From positions 1 through 29,356 of the forward strand of contig DAOTYX010000115.1 in NCBI GenBank assembly GCA_034434635.1: a DNA stretch of 29,356 nucleotides, written 5' to 3'. The notes beneath the pieces are model-generated. The model was not told the DNA's origin. It saw only the letters and a list, made by a program, of their open reading frames with translations, and searched no databases. Shown here piece by piece: positions 7,793 through 16,400 of this stretch; position 1 is the stretch's first letter; the number at the start of each line of letters is the position of its first letter. The translations under genes were made by a program, and so were the position numbers. This stretch comes from DAOTYX01 sp034434635 (GTDB lineage Bacteria > Chloroflexota > Anaerolineae > B4-G1 > DUEL01).

Positions 7793-8092
7793 GTGGTCAA
7801 ACTCTTGCTGGGGTGGAACATCATCGCCGGGCACGAGGGTGAGTATTTCGACTTTATCGTCCAACAGTTCGAGCCATCCCTGCTGGCTATGGGGCTGCAG
7901 ACCACCGATGTCTGGTACACCACCTATGGGGACTGGCCGCAGATCGTCACCGGCGTCGTCGCCAGCGATCTGGAGACGATGCTGCAGGTGCTGAACTCGG
8001 AGCGCTGGAGGGTGCTGAAAGAGCGACTGCTCCAGCACGTCAGCGACTATCAGCAGAAGGTTATCCCCGCCAACGGCGGTTACCAGTTATAG
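7793..8092 (+). CDS. Small conserved-looking protein of unknown function
   Basis: The 99-residue protein starts at GTG 7793, two bases after the preceding stop, with AAGGAGAG upstream (about 7777-7784). It is therefore probably co-transcribed with the surface-protein gene. It has no signal peptide or membrane helix. The pattern of a first beta strand (KLLLGWNI), an amphipathic helix (EYFDFIVQQFEPSLLAMG), strands and a second helix ending SDYQQKVIP is compatible with a ferredoxin-like dimeric alpha/beta barrel. That is only a secondary-structure impression. No catalytic motif is visible. Confidence 0.65.
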   Translation: MVKLLLGWNIIAGHEGEYFDFIVQQFEPSLLAMGLQTTDVWYTTYGDWPQIVTGVVASDLETMLQVLNSERWRVLKERLLQHVSDYQQKVIPANGGYQL

Positions 8093-8124
8093 GGACACGT
8101 AGCCGGGCGATGCCCACGGCCGAT

Positions 8125-8152
8125 CACTGACGATAGACCACTGACCACGACC
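8125..8152. repeat. Heptamer array between convergent genes
   Basis: Four 7-bp units, CACTGAC, GATAGAC, CACTGAC and CACGACC, run without gaps. They lie between the plus-strand gene ending at 8092 and the minus-strand terminator at 8169. The unit (GACCACN family) is like the second array at 15285-15312. Confidence 0.65.
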
Positions 8153-8168
8153 CCCTACAGTCATACGC

Positions 8169-8202
8169 AAAAAAGACGGGCGCGGCTCTGGCCGCGCCCG
8201 TC
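8169..8202 (-). terminator. Intrinsic terminator of the minus-strand fmdB-like gene
   Basis: A perfect 12-bp GC-rich stem (8175-8186 with 8191-8202) with a 4-nt loop is followed on the minus strand by six T residues (8174-8169). It ends the minus-strand block. Confidence 0.95.
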
Positions 8203-8221
8203 TCTCCAAATCTGTCGTCCG

Positions 8222-8488
8222 CTACTCGGACTTCCCGTCTGACGAGGCGTCGCTCCTGTCCTTCGCCCCTTCCCGCTCCGTCTTCTTGCCGGGCGTGGCG
8301 GTGGAAGAGGTGCTGCGGTGGTCGGTGACGTAGAAACCGGAGCCCTTGAAGACGATGCCGACCGGCTGTACCAGCCGATACACCGCGCCACCGCACTCCG
8401 GGCAGACCCGCACGGGCTCGTCCGTGAAGCTCTGCCGACGTTCGAAGCGCACCCCGCAGCGCCGACACTCATACTCATACAACGGCAT
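8222..8488 (-). CDS. FmdB-family zinc-ribbon protein
   Basis: The 88-residue protein starts MPLYEYECRRCG, the hallmark of the FmdB/CxxC_CxxC_SSSS family, with the second pair in VCPECGG. The two CxxC pairs should bind one zinc. The C-terminal third is a charged, Ser/Lys-rich disordered tail. The family was named after a regulator of the formamidase/acetamidase operon, but most members have no known function. It has its own strong promoter (8549-8521) and AGGAGG just before the ATG, and it is followed by a strong terminator, so it is a single-gene unit. Confidence 0.88.
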   Translation of the reverse strand: MPLYEYECRRCGVRFERRQSFTDEPVRVCPECGGAVYRLVQPVGIVFKGSGFYVTDHRSTSSTATPGKKTEREGAKDRSDASSDGKSE

Positions 8489-8520
8489 CGCTCAACCTCC
8501 TCAACCTCTTTTCGCCCTTT

Positions 8521-8549
8521 ATTATACCTCACATCCTGACCGCATGCAA
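8521..8549 (-). promoter_or_regulatory. Sigma70-type promoter of the fmdB-like gene
   Basis: On the minus strand TTGCAT (8549-8544) and TATAAT (8526-8521) are 17 bp apart. The start codon is about 32 bp downstream. Confidence 0.85.
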
Positions 8550-8584
8550 CCCTTTGCCGGCCGTTCTTACGGAACTCTAACGTT

Positions 8585-9934
8585 CTACTCGACCTCCACC
8601 TCGACGCGGCCCAGCAACTCCAACGGGTGGACGTCCATATACTGCACCCCCCACACCTCCACGGTGTAGGCCCCCGGCGGTAGCCCTTCCAGGTCAATGC
8701 TCAGCGGATAGCCGCAGATGCAGCGGCAGATCTCGCCCACGTTCGTCTCGATCACCCTGACGGTATGCCCGTCCACACCGGCGGACACCGCCAGGTCGGC
8801 GCAGCAGACGTAGGAGAGGTTCTGCGAGATATGTACCACGCCTCCTGTCGCGCTCGCCTCCACCTGCGCCCAGCCCTGCAGCGCCTCCGGCCCGATAGAC
8901 TGATCGCACGGGGTCACCATTGATGAGACGACGAGAGGAACGTCGGCCATCACCCGACCGTCGGGTTCCAGCGTGCCGCTCCACACCACCCCCGCCTGCC
9001 GGTGCGAGAGTGTGACGCGGTAGGCGGGCTGCGGGATGACCGGGAAGGTGAGTTCCATCTCCCACTCCCCGCTGCGCCAGGCCAGCGTGGAAGAGCCCAG
9101 CCGCTCCGCTGGCGTGCGATCTTCCTGTCCCCACTCTCCCTGCTGGGTCAGCCCAAAGCCGGGATGTTCCTGCGCGAAATAGGCCAGCAGCGCCTGAAAA
9201 GCCCCCTCAGGGTCCGACAAGTCCTGTGAGTTTTCGCCCCGGCATATCACCACTTCCGACCCGTCACTGTTGGTGTGCACCGGGTAGGTGCTGCCCGCAA
9301 CCTCCAGCAGCACGCGGTAGCCGGGGACGATGACCTGCGCGTAGGCCATCCCCGGCTGGGGGCAGCCCAGGCTGGTATCCGGCCATTCCACCGATTCGTA
9401 GGAGATGACCGTGATCTGGTCGGAGGGGATGGCCAGCCGCCGGGCCAGGAAGGAGACCGCTCTCGTCACTGCCGTCGGCTCGGCGGGCCCTGGGGTTGGC
9501 AGCGGCGAGCCTGGCGTCGGCAGCGGCGAGCCGGTGTCCGGCGCTGGCGGCAGGATGACGATCTCCTCCGCCGTCGCCTGCACCGGGTAGGATTCGGCCA
9601 CCGGGCCAGTGAAGCGCGCCTGCACCCGCTGACCCACCCGCAGCGCGTCGAAGTCCACCGCGCGGTAGGTCGTCCCCTCCTGCTGGAAGATGCGCGTCTG
9701 GGCGGTGACCGTGACCGACGCCCGGTCGAGGGCCGTGTCGGCTTCGAGCGCGCCCTCGACCAGCAGCGAGCCCAGGGTGTCCCTTCCCGCCGACGGGTCG
9801 GCCCGGGTGAGGGAGGTGACTGTGCCGCGAATGTCCGCCTCCAGGGTCGGAGTGGGCGCGGCGGTAGCGCAGGCTGTCATGAACAGCAGCCCGATGGAGG
9901 CTGCCAGGCGAATAAGGAACCATCTCTTACCCAT
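8585..9934 (-). CDS. Putative lipoprotein with linker and repeated beta domains, unknown function
   Basis: The 449-residue product starts MGKRWFLIRLAASIG with a lipobox-like LLFMTAC, so it is probably lipid-anchored outside the membrane. Residues about 30-130 form a small beta domain (DIRGTVTSL ... VGQRVQARFTGP) like those in DUF3221/DUF5666-type proteins. A PLPTPGSPLPTPG linker follows. Next comes a domain with the distinctive core VEWPDTSLGCPQPGMAYAQVI and VPGYRVLLEV. Several cysteines lie in the C-terminal half (YVCCADLAVSAG, EICRCICGYPL). The ATG at 9934 is chosen over an upstream frame extension to 10240 because GGAGGA precedes it by five bases and the signal peptide begins there. The extension would run into the transketolase gene. 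The role is unknown. Confidence 0.8.
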   Translation of the reverse strand: MGKRWFLIRLAASIGLLFMTACATAAPTPTLEADIRGTVTSLTRADPSAGRDTLGSLLVEGALEADTALDRASVTVTAQTRIFQQEGTTYRAVDFDALRVGQRVQARFTGPVAESYPVQATAEEIVILPPAPDTGSPLPTPGSPLPTPGPAEPTAVTRAVSFLARRLAIPSDQITVISYESVEWPDTSLGCPQPGMAYAQVIVPGYRVLLEVAGSTYPVHTNSDGSEVVICRGENSQDLSDPEGAFQALLAYFAQEHPGFGLTQQGEWGQEDRTPAERLGSSTLAWRSGEWEMELTFPVIPQPAYRVTLSHRQAGVVWSGTLEPDGRVMADVPLVVSSMVTPCDQSIGPEALQGWAQVEASATGGVVHISQNLSYVCCADLAVSAGVDGHTVRVIETNVGEICRCICGYPLSIDLEGLPPGAYTVEVWGVQYMDVHPLELLGRVEVEVE

Positions 9935-9947
9935 CGTTTCCTCCGGT

Positions 9948-9966
9948 TCAGGCCAACAAGGCCTGA
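9948..9966. repeat. Short hairpin between tkt and the lipoprotein gene
   Basis: TCAGGCC (9948-9954) pairs with GGCCTGA (9960-9966) around a 5-nt loop. There is no T-tract, so it is at best a weak attenuator or mRNA-stabilising hairpin in the 5' leader of the lipoprotein gene. Confidence 0.45.
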
Positions 9967-10010
9967 GGTCTGACATGCTTACAGACGGCGACTGGGCTGA
10001 GACGGTTCCC

Positions 10011-12014
<2,004 letters not shown>

Positions 12015-12030
12015 ATGTGGCTGGCCTCCG

Positions 12031-12071
12031 TTGGGTTGGAGGTTGGAGGTTGGAAGTTGGAGGTTGGAAGG
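12031..12071. repeat. TTGGAGG heptamer array between rdgB and tkt
   Basis: After a partial TTGGG come TTGGAGG, TTGGAGG, TTGGAAG, TTGGAGG and TTGGAAGG, in perfect 7-bp register apart from the last unit (8 bp). The array fills almost the entire gap between the rdgB stop and the tkt Shine-Dalgarno. Confidence 0.9.
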
Positions 12072-12072
12072 T

Positions 12073-12669
12073 TCAGGTTTCTGGGTGCAGCAGTTGGCGC
12101 AAAAGGGGGAGCGCGGCATGGACGGCGCGGGCGCGATGGCTGACGCGGTTCTTCACCTCCGGCGGCAACTGTGCCATGGTCACACCAAACTCGGGCAGAT
12201 AGAAGACGGGATCGTAGCCGAAGCCGCCGCTGCCGGCCCGCTGCGTGGCGATGACGCCCGGACAGACCCCCTCGGCCGTGAAGAGATCGCCCTGCGGGGT
12301 GACGATGGCCACGACGCAGCGGAAGCGCGCCGTGCGCTGCTCCGGGGGAACCCCCTCCAGGCGGGCCAGGAGCGCGGCCACGCGGTCGCCGTCCGACCCC
12401 ACAGTGTAGCGGGCGGAACGGAGGCCCGGCGCCCCGTCCAGGGCGTCCACCTCCAGGCCGGAGTCATCGGCCAGGGTGAGCCGGCCGCTGACCTGCGCGT
12501 AGGCGCGGGCCTTGAGCGCGGCGTTCTCGGCATAGGTCGTCCCATGCTCCTCGACCGTTATCTCCAGCCCCAGATCGGGAGGGAAGAGCAGAGGTACGCC
12601 CAGCGGGGCCAGCAGGGCGCGAAACTCGCGCATCTTGCCGGGGTTCTGCGTGGCGACCAGCAGGCTCAT
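12073..12669 (-). CDS. rdgB: XTP/dITP diphosphatase (RdgB/HAM1)
   Basis: The 198-residue protein hydrolyses non-canonical purine nucleoside triphosphates such as dITP and XTP to monophosphates, cleaning the nucleotide pool. Motifs seen are VATQNPGKMREF at the N terminus, GTTYAENAALKARAYA, LADDSGLEVDALDGAPGLRSARY, and GSGGFGYDPVFYLPE followed by AQLPPEVKNRVSHRARA. These are the complete HAM1 set. Length is typical. Its start overlaps the AhpD-like stop by four bases (ATGA), so the two are translated together. Confidence 0.96.
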   Translation of the reverse strand: MSLLVATQNPGKMREFRALLAPLGVPLLFPPDLGLEITVEEHGTTYAENAALKARAYAQVSGRLTLADDSGLEVDALDGAPGLRSARYTVGSDGDRVAALLARLEGVPPEQRTARFRCVVAIVTPQGDLFTAEGVCPGVIATQRAGSGGFGYDPVFYLPEFGVTMAQLPPEVKNRVSHRARAVHAALPLLRQLLHPET

Positions 12670-13235
12670 ACGGCGTCCCAGTCCTCCAGAGCCACCCCCA
12701 GCCCGCTCACCAGACGGTTGGCGAAGGCGAAGTAGGCAGCAATCTGGACGATGTCCAGGATGGCGCGGTCGCTGAAGCCCGCCGCGCGTAACGCCTCCAC
12801 GTCCTCAGGGACAACCTCAGCCGGGTCGCGGGTGAGCCTGGCCACATAGTCGAGCATCGCCCGGTCGGCGGGATCCAGTTCGGCGGCCGTGTAGTCCTCA
12901 GCCAGTTGCGTCACCAGGCGGTCGTCCTTGGTCAGCCGACGGAGGGACCCTCCGTGATGGACCACTCAGTAGTGACAGCCGTTGATGGCCGAGACCACGA
13001 CACCGATCATCTCCCGCTGCTCCCGCTTCAGAGGGGACTGGCCGTAGAGCAGCGTGCGGTAGAAGCGGTAGTGGTCGAGCAGCGAGCGGGGGTTGAGGCT
13101 GTGCACCTTCCAGATATGGGGCACAAGATGACGGGTGGCATCGGCGCAGTGAGTGTAGGCCTCGGCTACGTCCCCCTCGGCCTCCGCCTCATCCACCGTG
13201 GCGATCCAGGCCGGGCGACAGGCGTCCTCAGCCAT
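12666..13235 (-). CDS. AhpD-like peroxidase-related protein with in-frame TGA (probable selenocysteine)
   Basis: Two adjacent frames (13235-12969 and 12965-12666) are in the same phase and separated only by TGA at 12968-12966. Read through, they give a 189-residue protein of the AhpD-like peroxidase-related family (carboxymuconolactone-decarboxylase fold). It has HIWKVHSLNPRSLLDHYRFY, then EMIGVVVSAINGCHY-[TGA]-VVHHGGSLRRL. Family members have CHYCxxHHG at this place, so the TGA replaces exactly the second redox cysteine (CxxC to CxxU). A SECIS-like hairpin starts immediately downstream. The most economical reading is selenocysteine insertion, giving a thiol/selenol peroxidase or disulfide reductase. 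A nonsense mutation or base error cannot be excluded from one sequence. The start overlaps the glucokinase stop by 8 bp and the end overlaps rdgB by 4 bp, so the gene is kept tightly in the operon. Confidence 0.82.
12929..12964 (-). promoter_or_regulatory. SECIS-like element just downstream of the TGA
   Basis: On the minus strand, starting two bases after the TGA, TGGTC pairs with GACCA as a lower stem. After a small internal loop, ACGGAGG pairs with CCTCCGT as a perfect 7-bp upper stem (12955-12939) with apical loop GTC, inside GGGTCCC. The apical GGTC sits 16 nt after the TGA. Bacterial SECIS elements place a G-containing apical loop at about this distance, and the E. coli fdhF loop is GGUC. 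The element lies within the coding sequence. Confidence 0.75.
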
Positions 13236-14223
13236 CGGCCATCATGGACAGACCGCAACGAGCCGCGCCGATGAGCGCTGCCTGCGGGTTGAGGATGACA
13301 TAGATCGGCACACCGGCCAACAGGTCGCGGAAGCGGCCCTTGTTCAGGAAAGCCTGGCGGAAGCGCTCGCCGCGCAGGGCGGGGAGGATGTGCGGCGGAA
13401 TGCCGCCGCCCAGGTAGACGCCGCCGGTCGCCATGACCTTCAGCGCCAGGTTGCCCGCCTCCGCCCCCAGAATGGCGACGAAGAGATCGAGCGCGGCGGC
13501 GCAGAGCGGGGACGGCTGTTCCGGGTCGAGCGCCGCAGCGACGATGACCGGTGTGGGGTCGGTGGCCTCCGCCAACCGCCGGGCCAGCCAGTCCGGCTCC
13601 TCGGCGTAGCCGGTTTCCTTCAGGTAGGCGTACAGGTTCGGCAGGCCGATGCCAGAGCAGACCCGCTCGTAACTGACGTGGTCCAGCCGCGCCAGCAGGT
13701 AGCGCAGGAGACCGACCTGTTGTTCGTCGGTGGGGGCAAAGTCGGCGTGGCTGCCCTCGGAGGGCTGAGCGCGGTACTGGCTTCCATCCCACACGAGGAA
13801 GCCCTCACCCAGGCCGGTGCCCGGCGCGATGACGGCGATGGCTCCGCCGGGAAGAGGGCGTCCTTCCTTGAGAACCTCCAGGTCGTCGGCCTCCAGGATG
13901 GGGATCCCGCTGGCGATGGCCTCCAGGTCGTTCATCAGGTGCACGAAGGAGAGGCCCAGCCGCTGGCGGAACTGTTCGGAATCAATCAGCCAGGGCAGGT
14001 TGGTGACCTTCGCCCGCCCGGCGACGACGGGGCCGGCCACGTCGAAGCAGGCGGCCGTCACCGTCATGCCGGTCTGGGAGAGGAAGGCCTCGGCAATGGC
14101 CTCCAGGCTGGGGTAACGAGCGCTGGAGAAGGTGGCCCCGGCCAGCGGCGCGCGCGGGCCGGCCTGCGGTGTGTAGACCGCCAGACGGGTGTGCGTGCCC
14201 CCGATGTCCCCGACAAGCAGCAT
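13228..14223 (-). CDS. glk: Glucokinase (Glk family)
   Basis: The 331-residue enzyme phosphorylates glucose with ATP in the cytoplasm. It shows the phosphate-binding LLVGDIGGTHTRLAVY, ACFDVAGPV, LPWLIDSEQF, the glucose-binding LMNDLEAIASGI and APGTGLGEGFLVWDG. It also has the PSEGSHADFAPTD loop and VMATGGVYLGGGIPPHI near the C terminus, as in the E. coli-type glucokinases rather than the ROK family. The ATG at 14223 is preferred because GAGGG lies five bases before it; a TTG at 14235 would add four residues. It starts 12 bp after an M42 peptidase gene and overlaps the AhpD-like gene by 8 bp, so it belongs to the same operon. Confidence 0.94.
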   Translation of the reverse strand: MLLVGDIGGTHTRLAVYTPQAGPRAPLAGATFSSARYPSLEAIAEAFLSQTGMTVTAACFDVAGPVVAGRAKVTNLPWLIDSEQFRQRLGLSFVHLMNDLEAIASGIPILEADDLEVLKEGRPLPGGAIAVIAPGTGLGEGFLVWDGSQYRAQPSEGSHADFAPTDEQQVGLLRYLLARLDHVSYERVCSGIGLPNLYAYLKETGYAEEPDWLARRLAEATDPTPVIVAAALDPEQPSPLCAAALDLFVAILGAEAGNLALKVMATGGVYLGGGIPPHILPALRGERFRQAFLNKGRFRDLLAGVPIYVILNPQAALIGAARCGLSMMADG

Positions 14224-14235
14224 ACCAACCCTCAA

Positions 14236-15216
14236 CTAGGGAGCCTTCAGTGCTTCCACCATCAGTCGCACCGCTTCCTCCACATCCTGCTCGTCCACCA
14301 TCTCCGACGGGGTGTGGACATAGCGGCAGGGGATGGAGAGGCAGCCAGCGGGGACACCAGCGCGCACCAATTGCATCACCGCAGCGTCGGTGGTGCCTCC
14401 CTCCAGGACTTCCAGTTGGTACGGCACGCCAGCGGCCTCAGCGGCACGCACCAACCGCTCCCGCACCAGCGGATGGGCGATCATCCCGCCGTCCTGCACC
14501 TTCACCGCCGGCCCCTGGCCCAGTCTCACCGCCATGTGCGACGACTCCGGCGTGTCGCCGGTGCGGGTCACGTCCACCGCGATGGCCAGGTCCGGCTCGA
14601 TGCCGTAGGCAGCGGTGCGAGCGCCGGAGAGGGTCGTCTCCTCCTGCACGCTGAAGACGAAATGCACCTCGTGGGGAGTGGCCTCAAGGCGACGCATCGT
14701 CTCGATCAACACCGCGCAGCCGATGCGGTCGTCCATCGCTTTGGCGATGAGGCGGCGGCCCTGCACGGCGAAGGGGCGGGCGAAGGCCGCGGCGTCGCCG
14801 ACGCGCACCGGACAGTCCTCCCGGCCTGTCGCCCCGACGTCAATGTACAGCAGTTCCAGCGTTGGCCCTTTGGCGAATTCGTCCATCTTCTCCACGCCGA
14901 TGACGCCCGTGACGCCGTTCTCGAAGACCACCCGTCCACCCAGGCAGGTCAGCGGGGACACCCAGCCGATGCCGGTAAAGCGCAGGAAGCCCTTCTCGTC
15001 AACGTAGGTGGCCATCACGCCGATCTCGTCCATGTGCGCGGCCAGCATGATGCGTTGCCCCCCGCTGCCCCGGCGGGTCGCCACCAGGCTGCCCAGAGGG
15101 GTGACGCGCACCTCATCGGCGAGCGGCTCCACCTCGGCGCGGATCGTGGCGCGGATGCGGTCCTCGAAACCCGAAGGGCCATACGTCTCAACCAGTTTGC
15201 GGATAAGGTCTTTCAC
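14236..15216 (-). CDS. M42-family metallo-aminopeptidase, copy 1
   Basis: This 326-residue protein is a di-metal M42 peptidase (glutamyl aminopeptidase / FrvX / endoglucanase-M type). Metal and catalytic residues are H61 and D63 (AAHMDEIG), D162 or D163 (AKAMDDRIG), E192/E193 (FSVQEE), D215 (AIAVDV) and H301 (CRYVHTP). GGTTDAAV near 276 belongs to the substrate pocket. The family forms large tetrahedral complexes that trim peptides in the cytosol. The GTG at 15216 is chosen because AGGAGA precedes it by six bases; an ATG at 15258 would translate part of the heptamer array. It is the last of three successive paralogues on this strand. Confidence 0.93.
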   Translation of the reverse strand: MKDLIRKLVETYGPSGFEDRIRATIRAEVEPLADEVRVTPLGSLVATRRGSGGQRIMLAAHMDEIGVMATYVDEKGFLRFTGIGWVSPLTCLGGRVVFENGVTGVIGVEKMDEFAKGPTLELLYIDVGATGREDCPVRVGDAAAFARPFAVQGRRLIAKAMDDRIGCAVLIETMRRLEATPHEVHFVFSVQEETTLSGARTAAYGIEPDLAIAVDVTRTGDTPESSHMAVRLGQGPAVKVQDGGMIAHPLVRERLVRAAEAAGVPYQLEVLEGGTTDAAVMQLVRAGVPAGCLSIPCRYVHTPSEMVDEQDVEEAVRLMVEALKAP

Positions 15217-15233
15217 GTGTCTTCTCCTGAATT

Positions 15234-15312
15234 CCAATGGCCGATGGTCAATGACCAACGATCAATGACCAATGACCAATGAGAGTCGTCTGTCGTCCGT
15301 GGTCCGTCGTCT
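15234..15312. repeat. Two back-to-back heptamer arrays between M42 copies 1 and 2
   Basis: Seven exact-register 7-mers of the CCAATGA type run from 15234 to 15282 (CCAATGG, CCGATGG, TCAATGA, CCAACGA, TCAATGA and two CCAATGA). After two bases, four 7-mers of the GTCGTCT type follow (15285-15312: GTCGTCT, GTCGTCC, GTGGTCC, GTCGTCT). They reach into the stop codon of the neighbouring gene. The two families have different units but the same period. Confidence 0.9.
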
Positions 15313-16348
15313 AGGAAGCATTGCTCAAGGTTCGCGGCTTGAGCCGGGCCAGGCTCTCGCGCATCAGCCGGACAGTGTTATCGAAGTCGCTCAGGCTGAG
15401 AATGCTCACCGGGCTGTGGATGTAGCGGCAGGGCACGGCGACGGTGATGGAAGGAATGCCCTCGCGCGCCAGATGGATGGCCCCGGAGTCGGTGCCGCCG
15501 ATGCCGGGCTGCTTCACCTGGTAGGGGATCCCTGCCTCCTGCGCTGTGTCCATCAGCAGCCGCACCAAGCCACGGTGGGCAATGAAGGTGTGGTCCATCA
15601 CCGTGATCGCTGGCCCCCGGCCCAGTTCCGTCGTCGGGCTGAGGTCCTTCTTCTTGGGCAGGTCGTCGGCGATGGTGCCTTCCAGGGCGAAGGCGCAGTC
15701 GGGATGGGCGGCATAGGCGGCCACGAAGGCACCTCGGAGTCCTACCTCCTCCTGCACCGTGAAGACCGCGTGCAGGTCGTGAGGGAGGGGCTCGCCGCGC
15801 AGGAGTTCCACCAGCACGGCGCAGCCGGCGCGGTCGTCGAAGGCTTTGCCGCTGACGGTGGGACCCAGTTCGCGGAAGGTGGTGGCGAAGACGCCGCTGG
15901 TGCCCAGCGGGGCGGCCTGGCGGGCCTCCTCCTTGCTTTGCGCGCCGATGTCCACCGCCAGCTGTTCGATGGAGGCCACCTGCTCGCGCTCCTCTTTCTT
16001 CAACAGGTGGATGGGCTTGACGCCGATGACGCCCGGGATGCGCTCCGGCCCCAGACGCACCAGCGCGCCGGGGAGCACGCGGCTGTCAATGCCGCCGATG
16101 GTGCGCACGCGCAGCGCGCCGCCCTCGTCGTGACCTATGACCATCAGGCCGACCTCGTCCATGTGGGCAGTGATCAGGACGCGCAGGCGGTTGCGGCCGC
16201 GCCCCTTCTTCTCAACGTGCAGGTTGCCCAGATTGTCCACCCACGTGCGCTGTACGTGTCCCTCCAGCGCCGGGCGGATCACCGCCCGCACTTCCTTCTC
16301 GTTGCCAGAGGGGCCGAAGGCTTCCGACAGTTCTTTGAGGATCATCAT
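15311..16348 (-). CDS. M42-family metallo-aminopeptidase, copy 2
   Basis: The 345-residue paralogue keeps the di-metal set: ITAHMDEVGLMV, GKAFDDRAGCAVL, FTVQEEVGLRGA, a glutamate-bearing FALEGTIADD where the third ligand sits, and PCRYIHSPV at the C terminus. IGGTDSGAIHLAREGIPS marks the substrate pocket. The E at the FALEG position, in place of the D seen in copies 1 and 3, resembles the aminopeptidase-type variation within M42 and may mean different specificity. ATG codons at 16348 and 16345 both fit GGAG upstream. The 94-bp gap to copy 1 is filled by heptamers and the 52-bp gap to copy 3 contains a palindrome. Confidence 0.93.
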   Translation of the reverse strand: MMILKELSEAFGPSGNEKEVRAVIRPALEGHVQRTWVDNLGNLHVEKKGRGRNRLRVLITAHMDEVGLMVIGHDEGGALRVRTIGGIDSRVLPGALVRLGPERIPGVIGVKPIHLLKKEEREQVASIEQLAVDIGAQSKEEARQAAPLGTSGVFATTFRELGPTVSGKAFDDRAGCAVLVELLRGEPLPHDLHAVFTVQEEVGLRGAFVAAYAAHPDCAFALEGTIADDLPKKKDLSPTTELGRGPAITVMDHTFIAHRGLVRLLMDTAQEAGIPYQVKQPGIGGTDSGAIHLAREGIPSITVAVPCRYIHSPVSILSLSDFDNTVRLMRESLARLKPRTLSNAS

Positions 16349-16371
16349 AGGCTCCGTGACGGCTCCTTACT

Positions 16372-16391
16372 GGACAGGCTGAAGCCTGTCC
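16372..16391. repeat. Short perfect palindrome between M42 copies 2 and 3
   Basis: GGACAGGCT (16372-16380) pairs with AGCCTGTCC (16383-16391) around GA. There is no T-tract. It looks like one more dispersed palindrome placed in an operon junction. Confidence 0.7.
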
Positions 16392-16400
16392 GACGCCCTT

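Noticed and set aside
12666..13235. AhpD-like gene as a pseudogene with a nonsense mutation
   Set aside because: Not fully excluded, but the stop sits exactly at a redox cysteine, a SECIS-like hairpin follows, both halves are otherwise intact and the operon overlaps are kept.
13198..15282. A plus-strand open frame of almost 700 codons opposite glk and the M42 gene
   Set aside because: The antisense strand carries clear enzyme genes with full motifs; the opposite translation shows no domain and ends in the heptamer array.
15234..15312. CRISPR-like array
   Set aside because: Units are 7 bp with no spacers; this is a simple tandem array.
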